In this document: one piece after another, positions 6,589-13,727 of the stretch
Layout: each line of letters begins with the position of its first letter
Numbering within the stretch: the stretch's first letter is position 1
Assembly: GCA_903895695.1 (NCBI GenBank)
Contig: CAITUY010000165.1
Span: 28,927-92,926, forward strand
Origin: an uncultured bacterium
GTDB lineage: Bacteria > Verrucomicrobiota > Kiritimatiellia > CAIKKV01 > CAITUY01
Reading direction: 5' to 3'
DNA: 64,000 nt
Position numbers and translations under genes: made by a program
The notes under the pieces: model-generated
What the model was told of the DNA's origin: nothing
What the model saw: the letters and a program-made list of their open reading frames with translations, nothing else
Database searches by the model: none

Positions 6589-9585
6589 ATGGATGCGCAA
6601 CTGATGATTCTCTATGTCGAGGACGATCCGCTCGACGTCAAACTGGTCCGTGAGACGCTGGGTTCGGAAGGACTGGCCTGCGAAATTGTCTCCGTCGAAA
6701 CGCGTGAAGACTTCGCCCGCGCGCTGAAGACGGGCCGGTTCCAGGCTATCCTGGCGGACTACCGGCTGCCCGGCTACAGCGGCAGGGACGCGCTCGCCCA
6801 GGCGCGGGCCGCCCAGCCCGAGATCCCGTTCATCTTCGTCACCGGCGCGATCGGCGAAGAAGAGGCCATCGAACTGCTCAAACAGGGGGCCACCGATTAC
6901 GTGCTGAAGAACCGGCTCAGCCGCCTGGCACCCGCGGTGCGCCGCGCCCTCAAAGGCGCCGCGGACCAGAAACACCGCCGTGAGGCGGCCCGCGAATTGA
7001 AAGAATCCAACCTGCGTCTGACCGGGGTTCTGGAGAGCATCACCGGCCTGCTGGAACGCCTGTTCGAGAACACGCACGTCCTGATCGCGCACCTTGACTC
7101 CGACTTCAACTTTCTGCGCGTCAACCGGGCCTACGCGCAGGCCAATCAGCGCGAACTCGACTTCTTCGCCGGCAAGAACTACTTCGTCCTCCACGCCAAC
7201 CCCGAGACCCGGGAACTCTTCACGCGGGTGCTGGCGACCGGGGAACCGTATTTCGCCAAGGCGAAAGCCTGGGAGCCGCTCGTCCCGCGGGCGCGCGGCG
7301 AAGCCCTCTGGAACTGGAGCGTCGAGCCCGTGCGCAACGAGCGCGGCCAGGTCGAGGGACTGCTGCTCTGCCTGCTCGACGTGACCCGGCACAAGCAATC
7401 CCAGAGGGACCGGGTGGCGAGCGAACGCAAATACCGCGAGCTGGTCGAGAACGTGGACAGCATCATCATGCGGTGGAAGCCTGACGGAACCATCACGTTC
7501 GCCAATCGCTTCGCCAGGCAGTTCTTCGGTTATCCGAAAGAAGGACTCGTCGGCGCCAACGCGGTCGGGACCATCTTCTCAGAGAAGGATGCCGGCGCCC
7601 GGCCGCTGCCCCAGGTCACCGTCGCCGGAATTCCGCCCGGCCTGCACGATACCTGCGAAGGGGAGTGCATGCGTCGCGACGGCACCCGCGTGTGGATCCG
7701 CTGGACCTCCCGCAGCAACCCGGGGGCCGATCGCGCTGCGGCCGAAATCCTGTGCGTCGGCAGCGATATCACGGACCGGAAACGAAAAGAACTCGAGATG
7801 GAACGCATCCAAAAGGACCTGCGGGCCTTTGCGCGAACGATGGGTACGTCCCTGCACGGCCGGGCCGTCTCCCCGGGCCTGGCGGAGGGCGTGGCGCTGC
7901 TCTATGCCGGGCCGGAAAGCCAGCTCGGTGTCGCGCAGCCCATTGCCCCGGCCGAAGTAGACACCGAAGTGGGACGGTTCGAGCATGCCCTGGCCGCCTC
8001 GGTGCGCGAGTTGGAAGAAATCCGCAAGCACTTCCTGACGGAGCTGGCGGAGGAGGAAACCGCCATCATCGACGTGCACCTGGCGATGCTGAAAGACGCC
8101 TCGTTTGCCGAAAAATGCAAGCGGCGCGTCCGCGACGACCTCGTCAAGGTCGAGCATGCCGTGGCCTCGGAGGTGAAGGACCTGGAAACGCTGCTGAAGG
8201 GCCTGAAGCAGGAAGTCATGCGCCAGCGTAGTGCCGATGTACGCGACATAGGGCGCCGCGTCTTAAGCAACCTCAGGGGACAATCGGCGCCGCTTTCGCG
8301 GCGCCTGGCCTCGCTGCCGCCGAACACGATCCTCGTCGCCGATCGCCTGCTGCCCTCCGACACACTGGAGTTCGACCGCCGCAACGTGGCTGCGTTCGTC
8401 ACCGAGCAGGATGGGCCCTCGTCCCATGTCGCCATCCTGGCCAGGGCCATGGGCATTCCCGCGATCTGCGATGTCAGCAAGGCCACGTCGTTGCTGGCGA
8501 CCGGCGATCACCTGCTGGTGGATGCGGAAGCGGGCACGGTCACCGTGGCCCCGACCAAGTCCCAGACCGTGCGCTTCGCGGCCCGGAAGGCTCAATATGC
8601 CGCGTATATGGCCACGGCCGACCGCGAGGCGGCCCGGGGCTGCACGACGCGGGACGGCGTGTCTCTCCGCCTCTATGCCAACATCGGGCGTCCCGACGAA
8701 GCGCACCTCGTGCTGGAGAATCAGTTGGAGGGCGTCGGCCTGTTCCGCTCCGAGTACCTGTTCCTCGACGTCGAACAGCCGCCGGACCTGGACGTCCAGC
8801 GCGAAGCCTATGGCGCGGTCGCCCGCACGCTCCGGCCCCACCCCGTGGTCATTCGCACCATGGACCTGGGCGGAGACAAGATTCCGCGCTTCGCCAAGAC
8901 CGACAAGGATTTGAAACTGCGCATGGGCCGGCGCGGGCTGGCCTACTCTCTCGCCGAAAGGACGTTGTTCCACACCCAGATCCAAGCCATCCTGCGGTCC
9001 ACAAAGGAAGGCGACGTGCGCCTCATGTTTCCCATGGTCCTGGACGTCGCCGATCTACGGGAGGCGCGCCGGCAGGTCGAGGAGGTGGCCGCCGCCGAGC
9101 AAACCGGGAAGCCGCCCGCCATCGGCGCCATGATCGAGACACCGTCGGCTGGCTTCGCCATTCATGAAATTGTGGAAATAGCGGACTTCATCAGCATCGG
9201 CACCAACGACCTGGCCCAGTATCTCCTGGCCATCGACCGCTCGGCCCCGGAGTTGGCGGGCGCGCGCTCATTTCTGCACCCGAGCGTGCTGAGGGCCACG
9301 GACCAGGTCGTGCGGGCCGCGCGGGAACACGCGGTGGACATCTCCGTATGCGGCGAGGCTGCAGGCGAGCCGACGACCGCCTTCCTGCTCGTGGGGATGG
9401 GCGTTCGCGACCTGAGCATGAGTCCCTTTCTCGCCGCCCGGGTGCGGCAGGTCATGCAACACACGACAATCGGCGAGGCCGAGCAAGCCGCCCGTGATGC
9501 CCTGGCCGCTTCCACGCTGGAAGACGTCCAAGCCATCGTCGCCGCTGCCCTGGGCGACAAGGGATTCGTGCCCATCGAAAAGTAG
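6589..9585 (+). CDS. Response receiver-PAS-PAS protein fused to PTS enzyme I (PEP-protein phosphotransferase)
   Basis: A 998-residue protein with an unusual architecture. Residues 1-120 are a receiver (ILYVEDDPLDVKL; phosphoacceptor Asp57 in ILADYRLPG). Two PAS units follow at about 150-275 and 285-405. From about 420 to the end it is a full enzyme I of the PEP-dependent phosphotransferase system: swivelling domain start HGRAVSPGLAEGVALLYAG, phosphohistidine domain with active His613 in DGPSSHVAILARAMGIPA, and PEP-binding barrel motifs RTMDLGGDK, GAMIETPSAG, SIGTNDLAQYLLAIDR and VCGEAAGE with the catalytic Cys921. All key enzyme I residues appear intact. In the nitrogen PTS, PtsP carries a GAF sensor; here receiver and PAS take that place. 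No HPr or EIIA gene is in the window, so the phosphoacceptor is unknown. GAGAAGAGGAGACC supports the ATG at 6589 over upstream in-frame starts. Confidence 0.9.
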   Translation: MDAQLMILYVEDDPLDVKLVRETLGSEGLACEIVSVETREDFARALKTGRFQAILADYRLPGYSGRDALAQARAAQPEIPFIFVTGAIGEEEAIELLKQGATDYVLKNRLSRLAPAVRRALKGAADQKHRREAARELKESNLRLTGVLESITGLLERLFENTHVLIAHLDSDFNFLRVNRAYAQANQRELDFFAGKNYFVLHANPETRELFTRVLATGEPYFAKAKAWEPLVPRARGEALWNWSVEPVRNERGQVEGLLLCLLDVTRHKQSQRDRVASERKYRELVENVDSIIMRWKPDGTITFANRFARQFFGYPKEGLVGANAVGTIFSEKDAGARPLPQVTVAGIPPGLHDTCEGECMRRDGTRVWIRWTSRSNPGADRAAAEILCVGSDITDRKRKELEMERIQKDLRAFARTMGTSLHGRAVSPGLAEGVALLYAGPESQLGVAQPIAPAEVDTEVGRFEHALAASVRELEEIRKHFLTELAEEETAIIDVHLAMLKDASFAEKCKRRVRDDLVKVEHAVASEVKDLETLLKGLKQEVMRQRSADVRDIGRRVLSNLRGQSAPLSRRLASLPPNTILVADRLLPSDTLEFDRRNVAAFVTEQDGPSSHVAILARAMGIPAICDVSKATSLLATGDHLLVDAEAGTVTVAPTKSQTVRFAARKAQYAAYMATADREAARGCTTRDGVSLRLYANIGRPDEAHLVLENQLEGVGLFRSEYLFLDVEQPPDLDVQREAYGAVARTLRPHPVVIRTMDLGGDKIPRFAKTDKDLKLRMGRRGLAYSLAERTLFHTQIQAILRSTKEGDVRLMFPMVLDVADLREARRQVEEVAAAEQTGKPPAIGAMIETPSAGFAIHEIVEIADFISIGTNDLAQYLLAIDRSAPELAGARSFLHPSVLRATDQVVRAAREHAVDISVCGEAAGEPTTAFLLVGMGVRDLSMSPFLAARVRQVMQHTTIGEAEQAARDALAASTLEDVQAIVAAALGDKGFVPIEK

Positions 9586-9599
9586 CGGGGACCACCTCC

Positions 9600-11123
9600 A
9601 TGTGGCGATACCTGATGACGAGCCCCGACGGCGCGGCCGGGTGCCTGCTCTCGCGCTGGATCTTCCTGCGCGCCCTGGGGCTGATCTGCCTGGTGGCGTT
9701 TGTCTCGTTCTGGATACAGGCCAAGGGGCTGGTTGGCAGCGCGGGCATCCTGCCGATGGGCCAGTATCTTCAGGCGGCGCGCGACCAGCTCGGGCCGTTA
9801 CGTTTCTGGCGCTGCCCGACGGTCTTCTGGCTGAGTTCGAGCGATGCCGCCATCCATGTCGTTTGCGCCGTGGGCGTCGTCGCGTCATTAATGCTGATGA
9901 TGGGCCTGGCGCCGGTCCCCGCGCTGATCGCGCTCTGGGCGCTCTATCTCTCGATCTCCGTCGCAGGCCAGGCATTCATGTCGTTCCAATGGGATACGCT
10001 GCTGATTGAAACGTGCTTCCTCGCCATCTTCCTGGCTCCCCCGCAATGGCTTCCCGGCCTCGCGCGCGAGGGGCTGGCCCCGCGCGCGGCCCAGTTCCTT
10101 CTCTGGTGGCTGCTCTTCCGGCTCATGTTCGAGTCCGGTGCGGTGAAACTCACCAGCGGCGACATGACGTGGCGCAACCTGACGGCGCTCGATTACCACT
10201 ACTTCTCGCAGCCGCTCCCCACCTGGATCGGGTGGTACGCCTACCACCTGCCGCCCTGGTTCAACCGCCTGTCGATCCTGGTCGTCTACGCGATCGAGAT
10301 CGGGCTCCCCCTGCTGATCTTTGCAGGGCCGGGCCCACGCCTGGCGGCGTGTTGCGGCATCATCTTGCTGAACGTCCTGATCCTGATCACGGGGAACTAC
10401 ACGTTCTTCAACCTGCTGGCCATCGCGTTGTCGTTATTCCTTGTCGGCGATGCGGCCTGGGCGCGTGTTCTGCCGGAGAAGTTCCTGAATGCGGCCGGCT
10501 ACGCGGCCGGCAATCACCCGCCCGCCGGGACAGTCCATGTCGCATTGACGCTCGTCGTCGCCCTGCTGTTCGCTGTCGTCGGGATCCTCCAGGTGCTTTC
10601 ATCCATCGCCCCCCGCGACCGCAGCCTGCGCCTGGCCGAGTACCGGCTCAACGTCCTCGGGTCTCTTCGTACGCTCAACGGCTACGGGCTCTTCCGCGTG
10701 ATGACGACCCGCCGCCTGGAAATCGAGATCGAGGGCAGCAACGACGGGCACCGCTGGCTGCCGTACGAGTTCAGGTACAAACCCGACGATCCCGGCCGGC
10801 GTCCCGGCTTCGTCGAACCGCACCAACCCCGGCTGGACTGGCAAATGTGGTTCGCTGCCTTGAGTTCATTTGAAGAGGAAGCCTGGTTTCAACAATTCCT
10901 GCTCGCCGTCCTGGAAGGGCGGCAGGACGCGCTGGCCCTGCTGCGCACCAATCCGTTCCCGGACGCGCCACCCCGTTTTGTCAGGGCGGAATTATACGAT
11001 TACGTGCCGACCTCCCTGGCCGAGCGCCACCACACAGGGGCGTGGTGGAAACGCACGCTCCTGGGCGCCTACTCCCCCACCCTTCAACGCCGCAACAGGC
11101 CCATGTCCGAGGACATGCCGTAA
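9600..11123 (+). CDS. Lipase maturation factor-like integral membrane protein
   Basis: A 507-residue multi-pass membrane protein with about eight hydrophobic segments in residues 15-350 and a soluble C-terminal part of about 150 residues. Family features of LMF1-type proteins (DUF1222) are visible: GSAGILPMGQYL, FMSFQWDTLLIETCFLAIFLAP, LWWLLFRLMFESGAVKL and a C-terminal RYKPDDPGRRPGF/PHQPRLDWQMWFAAL segment. In animals LMF1 helps fold lipases in the endoplasmic reticulum; the role of bacterial members is not known. It starts 14 bases after the enzyme I fusion, so it may be in the same transcript, although no functional link is evident. DCC-family proteins such as the one at 2553 are frequent genomic companions of this group. 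Confidence 0.85.
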   Translation: MWRYLMTSPDGAAGCLLSRWIFLRALGLICLVAFVSFWIQAKGLVGSAGILPMGQYLQAARDQLGPLRFWRCPTVFWLSSSDAAIHVVCAVGVVASLMLMMGLAPVPALIALWALYLSISVAGQAFMSFQWDTLLIETCFLAIFLAPPQWLPGLAREGLAPRAAQFLLWWLLFRLMFESGAVKLTSGDMTWRNLTALDYHYFSQPLPTWIGWYAYHLPPWFNRLSILVVYAIEIGLPLLIFAGPGPRLAACCGIILLNVLILITGNYTFFNLLAIALSLFLVGDAAWARVLPEKFLNAAGYAAGNHPPAGTVHVALTLVVALLFAVVGILQVLSSIAPRDRSLRLAEYRLNVLGSLRTLNGYGLFRVMTTRRLEIEIEGSNDGHRWLPYEFRYKPDDPGRRPGFVEPHQPRLDWQMWFAALSSFEEEAWFQQFLLAVLEGRQDALALLRTNPFPDAPPRFVRAELYDYVPTSLAERHHTGAWWKRTLLGAYSPTLQRRNRPMSEDMP

Positions 11124-11132
11124 GGAGGATCC

Positions 11133-11759
11133 ATGGCCCGAGTACCCGCATTCCACGACCCGAACCGCGTGGGGACATTATTCCATCCCGATGCCGAGGC
11201 CATCGCGGCGGACGCGGAGAAGGCAGGGTTGCCCGCGGCTTACAAGGATGGGACGCAGGTCCTCCTTCTGCTGGTCGACATGCAGGTGGACTTCTGCCAC
11301 CCGGGCGGGGCGCTCTATGTCCCCGGCGCCGAGGACGACGTGCGGCGCGTCATCCGCTTCATCTACGCCAATGCCGATCGCATCAGCCACATCACGTGCT
11401 CGCTCGACACGCACTACCCGCTCCAGATCTTTCACGCGGCCTGGTGGATTGACGCCGCCGGCAAACACCCCGCGCCCTTCACGGTCATCACGTGCGAAGA
11501 CGTTGCAGATGGAACCTGGCAGCCGATCCGGGAGGTCGAGTGGTCGCTCGCCTACGTGAAGAAGCTGCAGGATCAGGCGAAGAAGGATCTGGTGATATGG
11601 CCCTACCATGTGCCGCTCGGGGGCATCGGGAGCGCGCTCTTGAGGGGCGCCTGCGACTTTACCGCGGACATCGTCCTGGTCGATGGCCAGCCTGGCGCGA
11701 AGACCGGCCGCTGGCACAGACCCAATAGCAGGCTCAGCCGCGTCGTTCCCGTCCCCTAA
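11133..11759 (+). CDS. Cysteine hydrolase of the isochorismatase/nicotinamidase group, probably C-terminally truncated
   Basis: A 208-residue protein whose first 170 residues fit the isochorismatase-like fold of large nicotinamidase-related hydrolases: LLLLVDMQVDFCHPGGAL (catalytic Asp49), a SLDTHYPLQIFH metal-binding segment, and WPYHVPLGGIGSAL with the Lys/His surroundings. After about residue 172 the sequence becomes GACDFTADIVLVDGQPG and ends in an Arg/Pro-rich tail. The segment that should carry the catalytic cysteine is not recognisable. Relatives of this type are usually about 100 residues longer, so a frameshift or deletion near 11650-11700 is likely. AAGGAGGATCC precedes the ATG. It follows the LMF-like gene by 9 bases. 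Confidence 0.65.
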   Translation: MARVPAFHDPNRVGTLFHPDAEAIAADAEKAGLPAAYKDGTQVLLLLVDMQVDFCHPGGALYVPGAEDDVRRVIRFIYANADRISHITCSLDTHYPLQIFHAAWWIDAAGKHPAPFTVITCEDVADGTWQPIREVEWSLAYVKKLQDQAKKDLVIWPYHVPLGGIGSALLRGACDFTADIVLVDGQPGAKTGRWHRPNSRLSRVVPVP

Positions 11760-11893
11760 CCACTTACAGAGAACCAACACCGCCTCGGGAATTTCGACCC
11801 GCAATATCAGGGGCCCGGCAATGGCGCACGGGGCGGGCTATGCCCGAGAGTCTCTCCGAATCGGCAAACCACGATCCTGGAGGAACGCGCACC

Positions 11894-12808
11894 ATGATGT
11901 ACCAACGGATGCTGACTTTGAGCCTGACTCTGAGCGCCGCCATATTGGCAATGTGCCTCAACCGGTCCGCAGTTTCTGTCGCCGAGAACACGAAAGAATC
12001 ACAACCCGCCGGCATCGCGAAAGCGATGCCCGCCGCCAAAGGACTGGACTCCGCCGACGCAGCCGCGGTCGCCAGCGGCCGGCTGGCGGTCAGCCCCGTC
12101 GCCTACAAAGACGGCGATCAGGACCTGGAAGGCTATACCGCCTATGATCCCACGCTGAAAGGGAGACGTCCCGGCATCCTCATCGTGCATGAATGGTGGG
12201 GCTTGAACGACTACCCCAAGCACCGGGCCCGCCAACTGGCGCAGTTGGGCTATGTCGCCTTCGCGGCGGATATCTACGGCAAAGGCGTCGTGGCGGACAA
12301 CGCGGAGGCCGCCGGGAAACTGGCAGGCCAGTACCGGTCGGACCGCGAGTTGATGCGGCGCCGCGTCAATGCGGCGCTGGCGGTCCTCAAGGCCGACCCG
12401 CGCGTGGATCCGAGCCGGATCGCGGCCATTGGATACTGCTTCGGCGGCACTTGTGTCCTGGAACTCGCGCGCGGCGGCGGTGATCTCGCGGGTGTCGTCA
12501 GCTTCCACGGCGGACTCGACACGCCCCACCCCGAAGCGACCCAGAAACCGAAGTCGGCCATTCTCGTCTGTGACGGCGCGAACGACCCGTACGCGACGCC
12601 TGATGTCGTGACTGCTTTCTGGCAGGAGATGAAACGGTGCGGCGCCGATTGGCAGCTCAACATGTACGCGGATGCCGTCCACAGTTTCACGAACCCCGAC
12701 GCGGGCAACGATCCTTCCAAAGGGGCGGCCTACAACGCCACGGCGGACAAGCGTTCCTGGGCCGACATGCAGCAGTTCCTCAACCGAGTCTTCGCGGAGA
12801 CGAAATGA
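11894..12808 (+). CDS. Exported dienelactone hydrolase family protein
   Basis: A 304-residue alpha/beta hydrolase. An N-terminal hydrophobic stretch (LTLSLTLSAAILAMCL) is a signal peptide or anchor. The mature part has the dienelactone hydrolase marks: VHEWWGLNDY near residue 98, the nucleophile Cys182 in IGYCFGGTC, an Asp in CDGANDPY, and the catalytic His263 in VHSFTNPDAG. Most cytoplasmic DLH enzymes lack a signal, so this one acts outside the cytoplasm; periplasmic DLH-like proteins of environmental bacteria have mostly undefined ester substrates. The ATG at 11894 is preceded by GGAGGAACGCGCACC and is preferred over the in-frame ATG at 11840. It overlaps the DoxX gene by 4 bases. Confidence 0.85.
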   Translation: MMYQRMLTLSLTLSAAILAMCLNRSAVSVAENTKESQPAGIAKAMPAAKGLDSADAAAVASGRLAVSPVAYKDGDQDLEGYTAYDPTLKGRRPGILIVHEWWGLNDYPKHRARQLAQLGYVAFAADIYGKGVVADNAEAAGKLAGQYRSDRELMRRRVNAALAVLKADPRVDPSRIAAIGYCFGGTCVLELARGGGDLAGVVSFHGGLDTPHPEATQKPKSAILVCDGANDPYATPDVVTAFWQEMKRCGADWQLNMYADAVHSFTNPDAGNDPSKGAAYNATADKRSWADMQQFLNRVFAETK

Positions 12809-13254
12809 TGAATACGGATGAACGGGCAAGTCGGGCAAAGGGTTTGGCCGCCGCGTTGCTCAGGTGGGCATTGGGGCTGATATTCCTGGTGGGCGGTGTT
12901 GCGAAACTGTGCATGCTCAATGGGTTTGTCACCGGGTACCTCCTGCCCACCTTCGGGAAGACGTTCCTGCCGGCCAGCCTGCTGACTGCCTATGGATACG
13001 CGCTGCCTTTCGTGGAGACCGCTATCGGTGTGCTGCTGCTCATCGGCGTCTGTCCGGTAGCGACGCTCGTGGTGGCGGGCCTGACGCTGCTCTCGCTCGC
13101 CTTCGGGCAGATGCTGATCCAGGGACAAGCTGTGGTCGCCAATATCATGCTCTATCTTCTGATGACCGCGGCGGCTCTATACGGTCAGGAATACGATCGG
13201 TGCGTCTGCTCCCGATGCTGCTGCAAGCCCGCCGCTAAAAAAACAGACGGGTGA
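12805..13254 (+). CDS. DoxX/MauE-type membrane protein
   Basis: A 149-residue protein with four hydrophobic segments, the layout of DoxX-like proteins: ALLRWALGLIFLVGGVAKL near the N-terminus, FVETAIGVLLLIG in the middle, and two more helices. The C-terminus CVCSRCCCKPAAKK has five cysteines in nine residues, which could bind metal or be lipid-modified; I know no precedent. The start overlaps the stop of the dienelactone hydrolase gene (ATGATG over TGA), so the two are translationally coupled. DoxX relatives take part in thiol and sulfur redox reactions at the membrane, but the function here is not determined. Confidence 0.75.
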   Translation: MMNTDERASRAKGLAAALLRWALGLIFLVGGVAKLCMLNGFVTGYLLPTFGKTFLPASLLTAYGYALPFVETAIGVLLLIGVCPVATLVVAGLTLLSLAFGQMLIQGQAVVANIMLYLLMTAAALYGQEYDRCVCSRCCCKPAAKKTDG

Positions 13255-13303
13255 CGCAGGCTTCTTTCAGGCGCCTTGTGTGCCTGGCACACCGTTGAAG
13301 AAC

Positions 13304-13381
13304 GCGGCTCGCGAGGACGCTCGCCCTCCAATCTTCGGACGGTCTCTGTCTCTTTGGAGGGCGAGCGTCCTCGCGAGCCGC
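13304..13381. repeat. Perfect 28-bp inverted repeat in the intergenic region
   Basis: The arm at 13304-13331 (GCGGCTCGCGAGGACGCTCG followed by CCCTCCAA) is exactly complementary to 13354-13381, with a 22-base loop. It lies 50 bases after the DoxX gene. It contains no coding signal and resembles the dispersed hairpin elements of PVC genomes. It could end transcription or be a small non-autonomous mobile element. Confidence 0.8.
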
Positions 13382-13440
13382 AAAGCGCACGCATGGCGTT
13401 CATCGCCGGCCTGCCAGTCTGTCGGACTTACGTTGCCGCA

Positions 13441-13612
13441 GGGCCCCAAGCTGCATCTACCGGCGAGGGACCGCCGGCTCCAGGTCGTCTTTGGCTCGTT
13501 TTGGAGCCGGCCCCTCGGCCGGTAGTTCCAGGCGTCTTAGGCTCGCAATGGAGCCGGCCGTCCCCGGCCGGTAGCAATTGTGCGTGCCCATGGAACCCAA
13601 GTCCGACAGGCT
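13441..13612. repeat. Hairpin repeat family A, copy 1
   Basis: A GC-rich element shared with 24602-24725. It consists of a left arm (CTACCGGCGAGGGACCGCCG, then GCTCC; 13457-13481), a spacer TCGTCTTTGGCTCG, and right arms GGAGCCGGCC...GGCCGGTAG at 13503-13525 and again at 13550-13574. A conserved tail CAATTGTGCGTGCCCATGGA continues to about 13612. Copy 1 has a partial internal duplication that copy 2 lacks. With the inverted repeat before it, this accounts for most of the 335-base gap between 13255 and the small ORF at 13590; I see no other gene there. Confidence 0.75.
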
Positions 13613-13727
13613 GCTGCCCCCCGCTTCCAAGAAGATTCCCGTGTACCAACACCTCAAAATGTTCGATCATGTCGGGCTCATCACGGGGGTTCTCGCGGGG
13701 TATCTGAGCGCAAATCCAAGGCCATGA
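13590..13727 (+). CDS. Possible 45-residue small ORF coupled to the heparinase-like gene
   Basis: An ATG inside the tail of repeat copy 1 opens a 45-codon frame (MEPKSDRLLPPASKK, later FDHVGLITGVLAGYLS) whose TGA overlaps the ATG of the next gene at 13724 (ATGA). The overlap would allow coupled translation of the lyase gene, which itself has only a weak ribosome-binding site. I do not recognise the peptide. The first residues are shared with repeat copy 2 at 24700, so the frame may only be a by-product of the repeat. It is not predicted to be exported. Confidence 0.3.
   Translation: MEPKSDRLLPPASKKIPVYQHLKMFDHVGLITGVLAGYLSANPRP

Noticed and set aside
6589..9585. Pyruvate, phosphate dikinase as the identity of the C-terminal half
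   Set aside because: There is no ATP-grasp domain, and the motif order (swivelling domain, SSH active site, barrel with SIGTNDL and VCGE) is that of enzyme I.
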